The notes: generated by a model not told the origin, from the sequence alone. A stretch of 59,972 nucleotides of DNA from Deltaproteobacteria bacterium (GCA_031285295.1 JAITWK010000043.1:1-59972), one strand, 5' to 3'; counted from the stretch's first letter, positions 1 through 7,339 are shown. A program made the numbers and translations.

Positions 1-1
1 C

Positions 2-274
2 AACTGGGGCCGCATTGTCTGCGCCCTGGGCTACAGCGGGGCCGACTTTGATCCGGCCGGGGCCAGCCTGAAAATAGGCGGTGTGGAAGTTTTCAAAAAC
101 CGCCAGCCAACCCAGAAGCCGGATCAGGGTGATGATCCGCGCCTGACCGCCGCCCTTAAAGAACGCGACATTTCAATTGAACTGGAGCTGGAAGATGGCG
201 ACGCTACCTACGACTTCCTGGCCTCGGATCTTACGCATGATTATGTGACGCTTAACGGCGATTACAGAAGTTAG
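2..274 (+). CDS. argJ: ArgJ, C-terminal part (5' end outside window)
   Basis: An open frame runs in from the left edge and ends at 274. It encodes the last ~90 residues of the bifunctional glutamate N-acetyltransferase/ornithine acetyltransferase of arginine biosynthesis. The recognisable parts are the NWGRI...GYSGADFDP stretch and the C-terminal SDLTHDYVTLNGDYRS, which match the usual ArgJ ending (DLTYDYVxINxDYRT). ArgJ is a cytoplasmic enzyme that moves the acetyl group from N-acetylornithine to glutamate. A GTG at 83 is internal and not the start. The N-terminal part, with the self-cleavage Thr, is not visible, so intactness cannot be judged. Confidence 0.88.
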   Translation, partial: NWGRIVCALGYSGADFDPAGASLKIGGVEVFKNRQPTQKPDQGDDPRLTAALKERDISIELELEDGDATYDFLASDLTHDYVTLNGDYRS

Positions 275-296
275 GCGGTAGTAACACTATTGACGC

Positions 297-316
297 TTAT
301 ACCCAAATGGGTATAA
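297..316. promoter_or_regulatory. Perfect inverted repeat before higBA (candidate operator)
   Basis: TTATACCC-AAAT-GGGTATAA is a perfect 8-bp dyad with a 4-bp spacer, 13 bp before the toxin start. Toxin-antitoxin operons of this type are usually autorepressed by the HTH antitoxin, so this is a likely HigA binding site. The dyad is seen directly; the function is inferred. Confidence 0.55.
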
Positions 317-329
317 CAAAAATATTAGC

Positions 330-683
330 ATGAAGACATTACAATGGGTAGGCTCATCAAAGAAGGATTTGAAGGGCTTACCGGAAGATATCAAGATCAT
401 GTTCGGGTTCGCCTTGTACCAGGCCCAGATAGGCAAAAAGCATGAAGATGCCAAGCCGCTTAAAGGGTTCGGTTCCGCTGGTGTGCTGGAAATTGTGGAA
501 AGCGATGAAGATGGAACCTACCGTGGCGTATACACCGTGCGATTCAGCAAAGCGGTCTATGTTCTGCATTGCTTCCAAAAAAAATCTATGCACGGCATAA
601 AAACCGCTACGCAGGACATAAACCTGATCAAAAGCCGCCTGAAGCTCGCGGAAACTCATGCCAAGGAGAACGGCTATGAATGA
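330..683 (+). CDS. higB: HigB-type toxin (phage-derived Gp49-like / DUF891)
   Basis: A 117-residue basic protein with the RelE-superfamily layout seen in Gp49/HigB toxins: an N-terminal LQWVGSSKKDLKGLP segment, then an LEIVESDEDGTYRGVYTV core and a VYVLHCFQKKS strand near residue 80. Family members are ribosome-dependent mRNA interferases. It overlaps the antitoxin start by 8 bp in toxin-first order, typical of higBA. The start is the ATG that follows the dyad at 297-316. Family placement is confident; activity is inferred. Confidence 0.85.
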   Translation: MKTLQWVGSSKKDLKGLPEDIKIMFGFALYQAQIGKKHEDAKPLKGFGSAGVLEIVESDEDGTYRGVYTVRFSKAVYVLHCFQKKSMHGIKTATQDINLIKSRLKLAETHAKENGYE

Positions 684-1008
684 AATCATCAGCCCGAGTT
701 GCGGAAACGTATTTGAAGACATCGGCCTTTCTGATGCCGAGGAAATGCTGGTCAAGTCAAAACTGGCCATGAGCATTAAAGACATTATGGAAGACAAGGG
801 GCTTACCCAGGTTAAGGCCGCTGAAATCATCGGCATGCCTCAACCCAAACTTTCCGCCATGCTTCGGGGGCAATTCCGAGGTATCAGCGAAGCCAAAATG
901 ATGGAGTGCATTACCCGCCTGGGCAGAGATATTCAAATTGTGGTCAATGCTCATGAACATCAGACAAAAATGCGAGGGCGCATAGAAGTTTGTATGGCAG
1001 GAATATAG
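676..1008 (+). CDS. higA: HigA-type antitoxin, XRE-like HTH
   Basis: A 110-residue helix-turn-helix protein. I start it at the ATG at 676 because AAGGAG lies at 663-668; an upstream in-frame ATG at 658 has no such site. Residues ~30-75 (SIKDIMEDKGLTQVKAAEII...QPKLSAMLRGQF) form the HTH of the HTH_37/XRE type that accompanies Gp49-like toxins. It should neutralise the toxin encoded at 330 and repress the operon through the dyad at 297. The 8-bp overlap with the toxin suggests translational coupling. Confidence 0.85.
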   Translation: MNEIISPSCGNVFEDIGLSDAEEMLVKSKLAMSIKDIMEDKGLTQVKAAEIIGMPQPKLSAMLRGQFRGISEAKMMECITRLGRDIQIVVNAHEHQTKMRGRIEVCMAGI

Positions 1009-1056
1009 CCCATACAAAAAAAATCGTTTATAACTAAGATGAGGCCATATAGAATA

Positions 1057-1668
1057 TTATTTACTCATACAATCACGCAACAATTTTAACGCCTGCACAA
1101 CTGTTGCCATGCGGATGGTCTCGCGATCGCCCGAAAAAAAATGTGTAGCCGCAACATAGCAATGACTGCCCGGCCTGCTTATATCGGCCAGGCCGCTAAT
1201 CCGTTTGTTGTTCATGCCTTCCAGCCGGTTTTCCGGTACGTCCAAATCGGCCAGTTCCGGCAATGCAGCCAGACGGCTTCCCAGTTCAGACGGCACAACC
1301 AGCCCGATAACGACAGTACCCACCGGCTTTTCCGCACTGCCACCGCCCGGCCCGGCCACGCCGGTAACAGAAATAGCGCAATCCACCTTTAAGGCGGATA
1401 ACGCGCCCAGCGCCATGTCCCGAGCTGTTTCCAGGCTCACCGCGCCGTGCCGCTCCAGCACGGACTGTGGCACGTTCAGAAGCCGCTGTTTGATGTCGTT
1501 GGAATAGGCAATAATACCGCCGCCAAACCACTCCGAACTGCCGGGCAGCGCTGTGCAAAACGCACCAATCAGCCCGCCGGTACAGGATTCCGCCGTACCC
1601 AACACCTGCTTGCGAGCCATAAGCCCAACCGCCAGATCTGCAATTAGATCGCGTAAATTTTTATCCAT
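1057..1668 (-). CDS. pncC: Nicotinamide-nucleotide amidohydrolase (CinA C-terminal family)
   Basis: A 203-residue stand-alone CinA_C domain. Family signatures are clear: GTAESCTGGLIGAF (catalytic Ser region), GGGIIAYSN, HGAVSLETARDMALGAL and SVTGVAGPGGGSAEKPVGTVVIGL. PncC deamidates NMN to nicotinate mononucleotide in the pyridine-nucleotide salvage cycle; the protein is cytoplasmic. It is ~40 residues longer than the E. coli enzyme (about 165) because of an insert around residues 128-165 after the VVIGL strand. There is no COG1058 domain, so this is not full-length CinA. Confidence 0.88.
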   Translation of the reverse strand: MDKNLRDLIADLAVGLMARKQVLGTAESCTGGLIGAFCTALPGSSEWFGGGIIAYSNDIKQRLLNVPQSVLERHGAVSLETARDMALGALSALKVDCAISVTGVAGPGGGSAEKPVGTVVIGLVVPSELGSRLAALPELADLDVPENRLEGMNNKRISGLADISRPGSHCYVAATHFFSGDRETIRMATVVQALKLLRDCMSK

Positions 1669-1677
1669 AGTGTTGAC

Positions 1678-1965
1678 CTATATGCCAAGCTCAGAATGAG
1701 TACCAAGGCGTATCAACAGCAGAGTTTCATCATCGGGCTTCTGGTAGATCAGAATCAGATCCGGCTTGATGTGACAATCGCGGTTGTTTTTCCAGTCACC
1801 AGTCAATGCGTGGTCTACATACTTGGGCGGTAAAGACTCATCATTAACTAATAACGACAAAACAGGATCAAGGGCGTTCTCAAGCTGTCGGTCTTTCTTT
1901 TTCTCTCGCTTAAAGTCGCGCTTGAACGCGGATGTCCAGGAAATATCACGCTCAATCGTCCGCAT
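1678..1965 (-). CDS. yafQ: YafQ-family toxin
   Basis: A 95-residue RelE-superfamily protein: WTSAFKRDFKRE at the N-terminus, LPPKYVDHALTGDWKNNRDCHIKPDLILIY in the middle and LLLIRLGTHSELG at the end. These are YafQ hallmarks, including the HxL-G-W-...-R-xCHI-PD-LLIY order and the C-terminal TH-SELF-like ending. YafQ is a ribosome-dependent endoribonuclease. Its start overlaps the end of the upstream DinJ-like antitoxin gene by 14 bp, the usual antitoxin-toxin order of dinJ-yafQ. Confidence 0.88.
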   Translation of the reverse strand: MRTIERDISWTSAFKRDFKREKKKDRQLENALDPVLSLLVNDESLPPKYVDHALTGDWKNNRDCHIKPDLILIYQKPDDETLLLIRLGTHSELGI

Positions 1966-2215
1966 TTAATTCCTCAAACAGTGCCTTCACCGAGCGGACA
2001 CGCGGCAAGCCGCCTCCCTTGGCTTCTTCCATGGCGGCAAGCGTTACGGCATTGGGCGTCATCAATTCCAGGGGCATCATTTTTTCCTTGGCTACCCTCG
2101 TCAATAAAATACGGACAGCATCGGATACTGTAAGCCCAATATCAGCCAGGGCGGCGGTCGCCTGTGCCTTGATTTCCCCGTTTATACGGGCCTGGACCAG
2201 TTGGTTTTGAGACAT
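1952..2215 (-). CDS. dinJ: DinJ/RelB-family antitoxin
   Basis: An 87-residue ribbon-helix-helix antitoxin: QARINGEIKAQATAALADIGLTVSDAVRILLTRVAKE is the RHH core, and the C-terminal half wraps the toxin. I start at the ATG at 2215 (MSQNQ...), which has GAAGGAGAG just upstream; an alternative upstream start would add 17 poorly matching residues. It pairs with the YafQ gene at 1678-1965 and probably represses the operon through the inverted repeat at 2238-2263. Confidence 0.87.
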   Translation of the reverse strand: MSQNQLVQARINGEIKAQATAALADIGLTVSDAVRILLTRVAKEKMMPLELMTPNAVTLAAMEEAKGGGLPRVRSVKALFEELNADD

Positions 2216-2237
2216 GCCATCTCTCCTTCTTTCATTT

Positions 2238-2263
2238 ACTTGTAATACAAATGAATTACAAGT
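2238..2263. promoter_or_regulatory. Inverted repeat upstream of dinJ (candidate operator)
   Basis: ACTTGTAAT and ATTACAAGT form a perfect 9-bp inverted repeat with an 8-bp spacer, 23 bp upstream of the DinJ start. RHH antitoxins of the DinJ family bind such dyads. Seen in sequence; the binder is inferred. Confidence 0.6.
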
Positions 2264-2300
2264 CAAGAAAGAATAAAACTAATAGCACTACATATCATAA

Positions 2301-2433
2301 TTACAATATCCCCGAAACCTCCCCCACCTCCCGGCGCAGCACCCCGAGCAAAATCTCCAGTCCTTTTTTAAATTCGGCGAGATCCGCCGCGCCGGTCAGG
2401 GAAAGGCGCACATAATCCGGCGGCGGAGCTACC
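2301..2433 (-). pseudogene. Remnant of an aminotransferase C-terminus
   Basis: On the minus strand a frame ending with TAA at 2301 encodes ~43 residues beginning APPPDYVRLSLTG and ending in an EFKKGLEILLGVL helix. This resembles the last segment of class I/II PLP-dependent aminotransferases (xxxVRLSFxxxxxEELxEGLxRL). No start or upstream aminotransferase sequence remains; the frame fades at ~2433, next to the promoter region of the gene at 2601. I read it as a decayed fragment. The assignment rests on a short stretch. Confidence 0.45.
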
Positions 2434-2525
2434 GTGAAAATCAAAAGAAATTATTTTACGGAGTAAGCAAGCATATCAAAGTGTAAATGCTCCATTTGAC
2501 GGATTGATGCCTCATTAGGTAAAGG

Positions 2526-2577
2526 AATAATTACGGACTGTCGCCGACTTTGGCTTTGGCGGCAGCCCGTAATTATT
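2526..2577 (+). repeat. Long imperfect hairpin in the leader of the gene at 2601
   Basis: The arms 2526-2545 and 2558-2577 are 20 nt each and pair with one G-U and one mismatch around a 12-nt loop. The hairpin ends 24 nt before the start codon of the binding-protein gene and just ahead of its ribosome binding site (AGGAG near 2590). There is no U tract, so a simple terminator is unlikely; a leader attenuator, protein site or processing stem are options. Confidence 0.5.
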
Positions 2578-2600
2578 ATTGCTGCCAACAGGAGCCAGAT

Positions 2601-3788
2601 ATGCATAAATACATCAGGCTGTTACTTCTTTTACCTCTGGTGTCGATTCTATATCTTTTTCCGATGATTGTTACTTCTTTCCCCGCAAGCTCTGCCTGCG
2701 CCGCCACCTACAATCCGCAGGCCATGCGCGTGGTTTACGGCTTTGACCGCGAGTTCACGCCCTTCTCCTACGAGGATCCGGGCGGCAAGCCCGTGGGTTT
2801 TGACATTGATATCATTGAAAGCATCTTCAGCGGCAAAGCCACCCTGAGCATGCGCCCCCTGAACTGGTATTCCATTCCGCTGGAGCTTTCCTCCGGTGCC
2901 ATAACCATCACCAGCGGCATGATCCTCACGCCGCAACGCGCCAAAGCCTATGGCTTTTCAGAGCAATCCACCTTTACTTCCAAACTGCGCTTTTTCACCA
3001 AGGTATATAAGCGAGTGCCCAATGCCTCCTTTTTACGCGGCCAGAGCGTATCTGTTGAAGAAGGGTCCTACGGTCAGGCGCTGATGGAAGAATTCGGCGG
3101 CATCAACATCAAGCCCTTCAAAACCCGCCCCCTGGCCATACGCGCTCTTTACAACGACGAAGTGGACGCCTTTTGCGGCCTGGACGAGCCTTCCTATTAC
3201 CTGATCCGCAAACTCAACTATGGGGCCATTACCACGCTGGGCGCTCCGTTAGGTCAGGCTGAAATGCGAATTGCCGTAAACCGCGACCGGGGCGATGTGT
3301 TGCGCCTGGTCAATGACGGCCTGCGCGAACTGATAGCCAGCGGCGAATACAACCGCATCTACCGCAAGTGGTTCATCACCGAACTGGACGCCACTGAAAC
3401 CGACGCCCTGCTCAAGGCGGCCAAAAACGCCACCATCAGCTCTTATGCGCCCTACAGCAAAGTCAATCAGGGCGCGGCCATTCTCACAGCCACCGGCAAA
3501 ATTTACACTGGCTGCAATGTGGAAAATCCGGACAGATCCCTGACCATTTCCGCTCCGCGCGCGGCCCTGGCGCGTTGCGTGGCGGAAAACGAGCTGGAAC
3601 TGCGGGCCGTGGTGCTGCTGGATCATAACGGAGCTCTGCTGCCCCTGTCGCAAACGGAACTGCAAAGCCTGCTTGAATTCGGGCGCGGCACTCTGGTGCT
3701 GACGCCTGACGCCAGCGGCAAGCCGGTCAGCCGCCTGCTGGCCGAACTGTTGCCCAACCCGGTTACCGGCACGGTAACGGGTAATTAG
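2601..3788 (+). CDS. Periplasmic amino-acid-type solute-binding protein fused to a degenerate cytidine-deaminase domain
   Basis: A 395-residue exported protein. I start at the ATG at 2601 (AGGAG just upstream); residues 1-34 form a signal peptide. Residues ~42-258 are a family 3 solute-binding domain (VVYGFDREFTPFSYED, GFDIDIIESI, TSGMILTPQRAKAYGFSE, IYRKWF). Residues ~265-385 look like a cytidine deaminase fold: SSYAPYSKVNQGAAILTATG and GKIYTGCNVENPDRSLTI. The catalytic (C/H)AE motif reads S317-A318-P319, and the PCxxC motif reads P348-L-S-Q-T352. All zinc ligands and the catalytic Glu are therefore missing, so catalysis is not expected. No transporter permease or ATPase is adjacent; glucokinase follows 5 bp downstream. 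Ligand unknown. Confidence 0.8.
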   Translation: MHKYIRLLLLLPLVSILYLFPMIVTSFPASSACAATYNPQAMRVVYGFDREFTPFSYEDPGGKPVGFDIDIIESIFSGKATLSMRPLNWYSIPLELSSGAITITSGMILTPQRAKAYGFSEQSTFTSKLRFFTKVYKRVPNASFLRGQSVSVEEGSYGQALMEEFGGINIKPFKTRPLAIRALYNDEVDAFCGLDEPSYYLIRKLNYGAITTLGAPLGQAEMRIAVNRDRGDVLRLVNDGLRELIASGEYNRIYRKWFITELDATETDALLKAAKNATISSYAPYSKVNQGAAILTATGKIYTGCNVENPDRSLTISAPRAALARCVAENELELRAVVLLDHNGALLPLSQTELQSLLEFGRGTLVLTPDASGKPVSRLLAELLPNPVTGTVTGN

Positions 3789-3793
3789 GCAAC

Positions 3794-5059
3794 ATGAACG
3801 CGCCTCATCTGCTGGCTGCGGATATCGGCGGCACCAACAGCCGCTTCGCCCTGTTCCGGCTGGAACCCGTTTCGCCGCAAATGGAGAATGCGTCCGTTTC
3901 ATCAGGCGCGATAAGCTCACTCGCTTCGTCCAATGCGCTAATTCCAGCTGACACAGTGGACGCGCCAGCCGCGACCAATGCAGTAACGATAGGCCAGTTC
4001 CGGCTCAGTCTGGTGCCGGGCAGCAAATTGATGCTTTCCACACCGGATCATGGCAACTTCGGGCAATTACTGAACAGCTTGCGCGAAGCCAAAAGCCCCG
4101 GCGGTTTCAGCCTGCTGGACGAGGGCTTTAACCTGATCGGGGCTTCGCTGGCTGTACCCGGCCCGGTGCGGGACGATGTTTGCCAAGCGCCCAACATACA
4201 CTGGCCGCTTGGCGCACAGGACGCCTGTGCCGCTCTGGACTGTAAAACACTTTTGCTTAACGATTTCGCGGCTCAGGGTCTGGCCTGTTTGTTCCCGGCG
4301 GTGCAGGGTTTGCGCCCGGTACTGCCCGGCCAGCCGCAACGCGCCTCGCCAAAAATCATTCTGGGGGCGGGGACAGGTCTTGGCAAGGCCATCATTCTGC
4401 CTGGTAGTGCCTCATTTTGCCGTGATGCTGCGTCAGATATCGTTTTTGCCTCCGGTCGAGTAGGAGAAGACTACACTCCCGTCGGCAAAAACTCACCTGC
4501 CTTGCCTGACGACAAAAGCAGGCACTACCCAACAAACTGCAAATTGCGAGACCACCACGATTTAAGCGCACGCATTCTGCCCTCCGAAGGCGGGCACAGC
4601 CTCTTCCCCTTCCGGGGGGAGGAAGAAGCCGCCTTTGAGGCGTTTCTCCGTAAAGTCAGCGGGCGGCGCGAAGTAATTGGCGATATGGTAGTCACCGGCT
4701 ACGGTCTGGCCGCGCTTTACGCCTTTCACAGCGAGAAACAAAAGCTGTTGCCGCCGCCGGAAGTGACACCAAGGCTGGCCGGCTGCCCGGCGGCCTTGGA
4801 ATGGCTGGCCCGTTTTTATGGCCGGGCCTGCCGCAATATGTTGCTGGAAACCCTGGCTTTGGGCGGGGTAGTGCTGTCCGGCGGGATGATTTCACATGTG
4901 CCGGGACTTTTGGGACACCCGGCCTTTGAAGCGGAATTCCGAAGCTGCGAAACCCAGGCACACTTGCTGTCCCAAGTGCCGGTCTGGTGGGCCAGCAACC
5001 CGGATTGCGGGTTATGGGGCGCGGCAATACATGGGCTGGAACATTTTTTGCAACGATAA
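3794..5059 (+). CDS. glk: Glucokinase (Glk family) with inserted segments
   Basis: A 421-residue protein of the bacterial glucokinase family, which makes glucose-6-phosphate from glucose and ATP. Visible motifs: phosphate-binding AADIGGTNSRFALF (D10), GASLAVPGPVRDD, LLLNDFAAQGLACL with the catalytic Asp at 157, ILGAGTGLGKA (~190-199), ILPSEGGHSLFPF with the sugar-binding Glu-Gly-Gly-His, and LALGGVVLSGGM near 354-365. Family members are usually 320-350 residues. Extra length comes from an N-terminal insert (~25-70) and from residues 204-246, which are encoded by a 127-bp MITE-like element (4403-4529) placed between the GTGLG loop and the PSEGGH motif. The frame survives. It lies 5 bp after the binding-protein gene. 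Confidence 0.85.
   Translation: MNAPHLLAADIGGTNSRFALFRLEPVSPQMENASVSSGAISSLASSNALIPADTVDAPAATNAVTIGQFRLSLVPGSKLMLSTPDHGNFGQLLNSLREAKSPGGFSLLDEGFNLIGASLAVPGPVRDDVCQAPNIHWPLGAQDACAALDCKTLLLNDFAAQGLACLFPAVQGLRPVLPGQPQRASPKIILGAGTGLGKAIILPGSASFCRDAASDIVFASGRVGEDYTPVGKNSPALPDDKSRHYPTNCKLRDHHDLSARILPSEGGHSLFPFRGEEEAAFEAFLRKVSGRREVIGDMVVTGYGLAALYAFHSEKQKLLPPPEVTPRLAGCPAALEWLARFYGRACRNMLLETLALGGVVLSGGMISHVPGLLGHPAFEAEFRSCETQAHLLSQVPVWWASNPDCGLWGAAIHGLEHFLQR
4403..4529 (-). mobile_element. MITE-like 127-bp palindromic element inside glk
   Basis: The element begins GGTAGTGCCT and ends with its complement, AGGCACTACC. Its reverse complement matches the element at 16294-16420 over all 127 bp with about ten mismatches (~92% identity by eye). 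It has imperfect terminal inverted repeats of ~26 bp and an inner GTTTTTGCC/GGCAAAAAC inverted pair, and no coding capacity for a transposase. It lies wholly within the glucokinase frame and adds ~43 residues without a stop. No target-site duplication is obvious. Confidence 0.8.
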
Positions 5060-5125
5060 TGCATCCTGTGCCAATATGTTGAACAGATGTAGAAAATCGC
5101 TCAAAAAATCAGGGACAGCCGTATC

Positions 5126-5650
5126 ATGCCTAACAAAAATCTGACCCGCCGTCTGCTTACAGCCGCGCTTGCCGCACTGCTCCTGGCCGGATTAGCCGGT
5201 TTGTCCGGCTGCGCGCTTTTAGGCAAAAAAGAAATTTCCTCTCTATCAGACCACTCTTACGGCGGAAAAAGCTACCGCGCCACCGGCAACGCCGGGGCGG
5301 TATGCCGCACCGCCAGCGCTCAAAAAGGCACTTACTACAAATACGGCGGCGCTACGCCCCAAACCGGCTTTGACTGCTCCGGGCTGCTCTATTGGAGTTT
5401 CAGGCAGAATGGCGTCAATGTGCCGCGCACCGCCAAACAACAATCTACTGCCGGACGCCGGGTAGACCGTTCCGCTCTTGTACCGGGAGATATTCTGGTC
5501 TTTAAAATCAAAAGCGGCTACCACACAGCGCTGTATCTGGGTGACAATCGTTTTGTGCATAGCCCGCGTACTGGTGCCAAAGTGCGCGAGGAAAATCTTG
5601 CTCAGGCTTACTGGAAGAATGCCTACGTTGGAGCACGTCGCATAATTTAG
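5126..5650 (+). CDS. NlpC/P60-family lipoprotein (murein endopeptidase)
   Basis: A 174-residue lipoprotein. The signal has RR near the N-terminus, a Leu/Ala-rich core and the lipobox LSGC, so Cys29 is the acylated residue. Residues ~60-172 form an NlpC/P60 cysteine peptidase: Cys84 in GFDCSGLLYWSF, His133 in SGYHTALYLG and His145 in FVHSP make the catalytic triad. Family enzymes cut D-Glu-meso-Dap bonds in peptidoglycan stems, here probably from a membrane anchor. It follows glk by ~65 bp; no functional link is evident. Confidence 0.88.
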   Translation: MPNKNLTRRLLTAALAALLLAGLAGLSGCALLGKKEISSLSDHSYGGKSYRATGNAGAVCRTASAQKGTYYKYGGATPQTGFDCSGLLYWSFRQNGVNVPRTAKQQSTAGRRVDRSALVPGDILVFKIKSGYHTALYLGDNRFVHSPRTGAKVREENLAQAYWKNAYVGARRII

Positions 5651-5703
5651 ACAATCACATTATTATGTGTTATCCTGTCATATAACAGTGACAGGAACGC
5701 CAT

Positions 5704-6321
5704 ATGAAATTACTCTACATTCAAGCGTCGCCCCGCAAGGCCAAATCGCACTGTCTGGCCATAGGTGACGCCCTTGCCGAAGCCTGGCAAAGATATAATC
5801 CCGAGGCCACCATCACCCGGCGCAATGTTTTTGAAACCGCCATGCCGGAAGCGGATTACGATGCCGTGGAAGCCCGCTATCTTACCCTGTCCGGCCAGCC
5901 CGTACCGGAAGGAACCGAGGAATCGTGGCGTCAGGCCGAAGCCGAAGCACTGAATTTCGCCAGCCATGACCGCTACATCATCGCCACGCCCATGTGGAAC
6001 TACCATCTTCCTTATAAACTCAAGCATTACCTTGATTTGATCTTTCAGCCCGGTATAACCGTAAGGGCATCAGCAAGTTACGATCAGGCGGTAAAAAGCA
6101 AACGCGTATGTTTTGTGCTGTCCAGGGGCGGGATGTATTCGCCGGGCAGTCCGCTGGATTTTCAGCGTCCCTATCTGGCCCATCTTTTCGATCGCCTGGG
6201 TTTTACAAGCGCCAACCTGCACTGGCTGATCATAGAGCCTACGGCTGATACACCCCAAAATATCAAAGACCTGCATACCATCAAAATAGCCGAGGCCCTG
6301 ACCCTGGCCAAAGAATTTTAA
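5704..6321 (+). CDS. azoR: FMN-dependent NADH-azoreductase (flavodoxin-like fold)
   Basis: A 205-residue protein matching AzoR/AcpD in length and motifs: LLYIQASPRKAKSHCLAIG (FMN phosphate loop), an NVFETAMPE segment, and FASHDRYIIATPMWNYHLPYKLKHYLD with PMWNYHLPYKLKHYLDLIFQ typical of the family near residues 95-115. AzoR enzymes reduce azo bonds and quinones with two electrons from NADH and FMN, and may protect against quinone stress. AGGAA lies just upstream of the start. The SlyX gene follows by 4 bp, and the glycosyltransferase after it, so a short operon is likely. Confidence 0.88.
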   Translation: MKLLYIQASPRKAKSHCLAIGDALAEAWQRYNPEATITRRNVFETAMPEADYDAVEARYLTLSGQPVPEGTEESWRQAEAEALNFASHDRYIIATPMWNYHLPYKLKHYLDLIFQPGITVRASASYDQAVKSKRVCFVLSRGGMYSPGSPLDFQRPYLAHLFDRLGFTSANLHWLIIEPTADTPQNIKDLHTIKIAEALTLAKEF

Positions 6322-6325
6322 ACAT

Positions 6326-6547
6326 ATGAACACCGAAGAACGCCTGATCCGGCTGGAAGAAAACCTCGTCTTTATGGAAAGGCAGTGCGAAGGACTGAAC
6401 GACGCGCTGCTGACCCAGCAGCGCCAGCTGGATCAACTGGAACGCCTCAGCGCCGGGCAGGCCGCCAAAATTCTTGAGTTGGAAGAACTTATGGAAGTTG
6501 GATCCGGGCGTGGCACGCTTGGTCACGAAAAACCGCCGCACTATTAA
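6326..6547 (+). CDS. slyX: SlyX family protein
   Basis: A 73-residue coiled-coil protein: RLIRLEENLVFMERQCEGLNDALLTQQRQLDQLE is heptad-like, and the chain ends in PPHY, a signature of SlyX. The biochemical function of SlyX is unknown; it forms small helical oligomers. It starts 4 bp after azoR and ends 9 bp before the glycosyltransferase, consistent with cotranscription. Confidence 0.85.
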   Translation: MNTEERLIRLEENLVFMERQCEGLNDALLTQQRQLDQLERLSAGQAAKILELEELMEVGSGRGTLGHEKPPHY

Positions 6548-6556
6548 AATTTTGCC

Positions 6557-7339
6557 ATGAAGCTGTCTGTCGCTATAATTTCCTTCAACGAAGAAGCAAA
6601 CATTCGCCGCACTCTGGAGGCCATCCGGCCCCTGGCCGATGAAATTGTGGTTCTGGATTCATTTTCCACGGACAACACCGTAAGCATTGCCCGCGAACTG
6701 GGCGCACAGGTTTTTCAGGCTCCCTGGCCCGGCTATATCGAACAAAAAAACGCCTGCCTGGAAAAATGCAATGGCGAGTGGGTACTCAGCCTGGACTGCG
6801 ATGAGGTTGTCAGCCCGGAACTGGCGGAGTCCATCAGGCAAGCCATGAATAACCCGCAAAAATACGCGGGCTTTACCCTGAACCGGCGCACTTTCTACCT
6901 TGGCCGCCTGCTGTGCCACGCCTGGCAGCCGGACCGCAAATTGCGTCTGGTGCGCCGCGCAGCCAGCCCCAAATGGACCGGCGACAACCCGCATGACCGC
7001 CTTTGCGTGGATGGCCCGCTTGGACATTGCCACGGCGATCTGGTGCATTACTCCTACCGCGATTTTTCCGCGCACATGGCCCAGACCCAGCGCTTTGCAA
7101 AACAAATAGCCGAAAGCTATTACGCCAAAGGCCGCAAAGCCGGTTACGCCGACCTGCTATTTCGCCCACCCTTCGTGTTCTTCAAGCGCTTCATCCTGCA
7201 ACGGGCCTGTCTGGACGGCGTGCCCGGCCTGCTGGCCGCAGTAAGCAGCGCCGCCTATTCCTACATGAAATATGCCTTTCTCTGGGAATTATGGGCCGAA
7301 AAAGATGCGGACAAAACGAAAAATATACCTAAAAAATAG
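6557..7339 (+). CDS. Family 2 glycosyltransferase, WaaE/KdtX-like
   Basis: A 260-residue GT-A glycosyltransferase. LSVAIISFNEEANIRRTLEAI is the nucleotide-binding start, DSFSTDNT and LSLDCDEVVSPEL carry the acidic residues (the DCDE is the DXD-like metal site), and WQPDRKLRLVRR, WTGDNPHDRL and HYSYRDF match the WaaE/KdtX subgroup that adds glucose or a related sugar to the LPS inner core. The C-terminal part is hydrophobic and basic, consistent with membrane association. Subgroup assignment is good; the exact sugar and acceptor are not known. Confidence 0.82.
   Translation: MKLSVAIISFNEEANIRRTLEAIRPLADEIVVLDSFSTDNTVSIARELGAQVFQAPWPGYIEQKNACLEKCNGEWVLSLDCDEVVSPELAESIRQAMNNPQKYAGFTLNRRTFYLGRLLCHAWQPDRKLRLVRRAASPKWTGDNPHDRLCVDGPLGHCHGDLVHYSYRDFSAHMAQTQRFAKQIAESYYAKGRKAGYADLLFRPPFVFFKRFILQRACLDGVPGLLAAVSSAAYSYMKYAFLWELWAEKDADKTKNIPKK

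Noticed and set aside
275..296. GGTAGTAACACTAT after argJ as an element end
   Set aside because: Matches only GGTAGT; no partner end was found.
2601..3788. An active cytidine deaminase
   Set aside because: The zinc ligands and catalytic Glu are all substituted (SAP and PLSQT).
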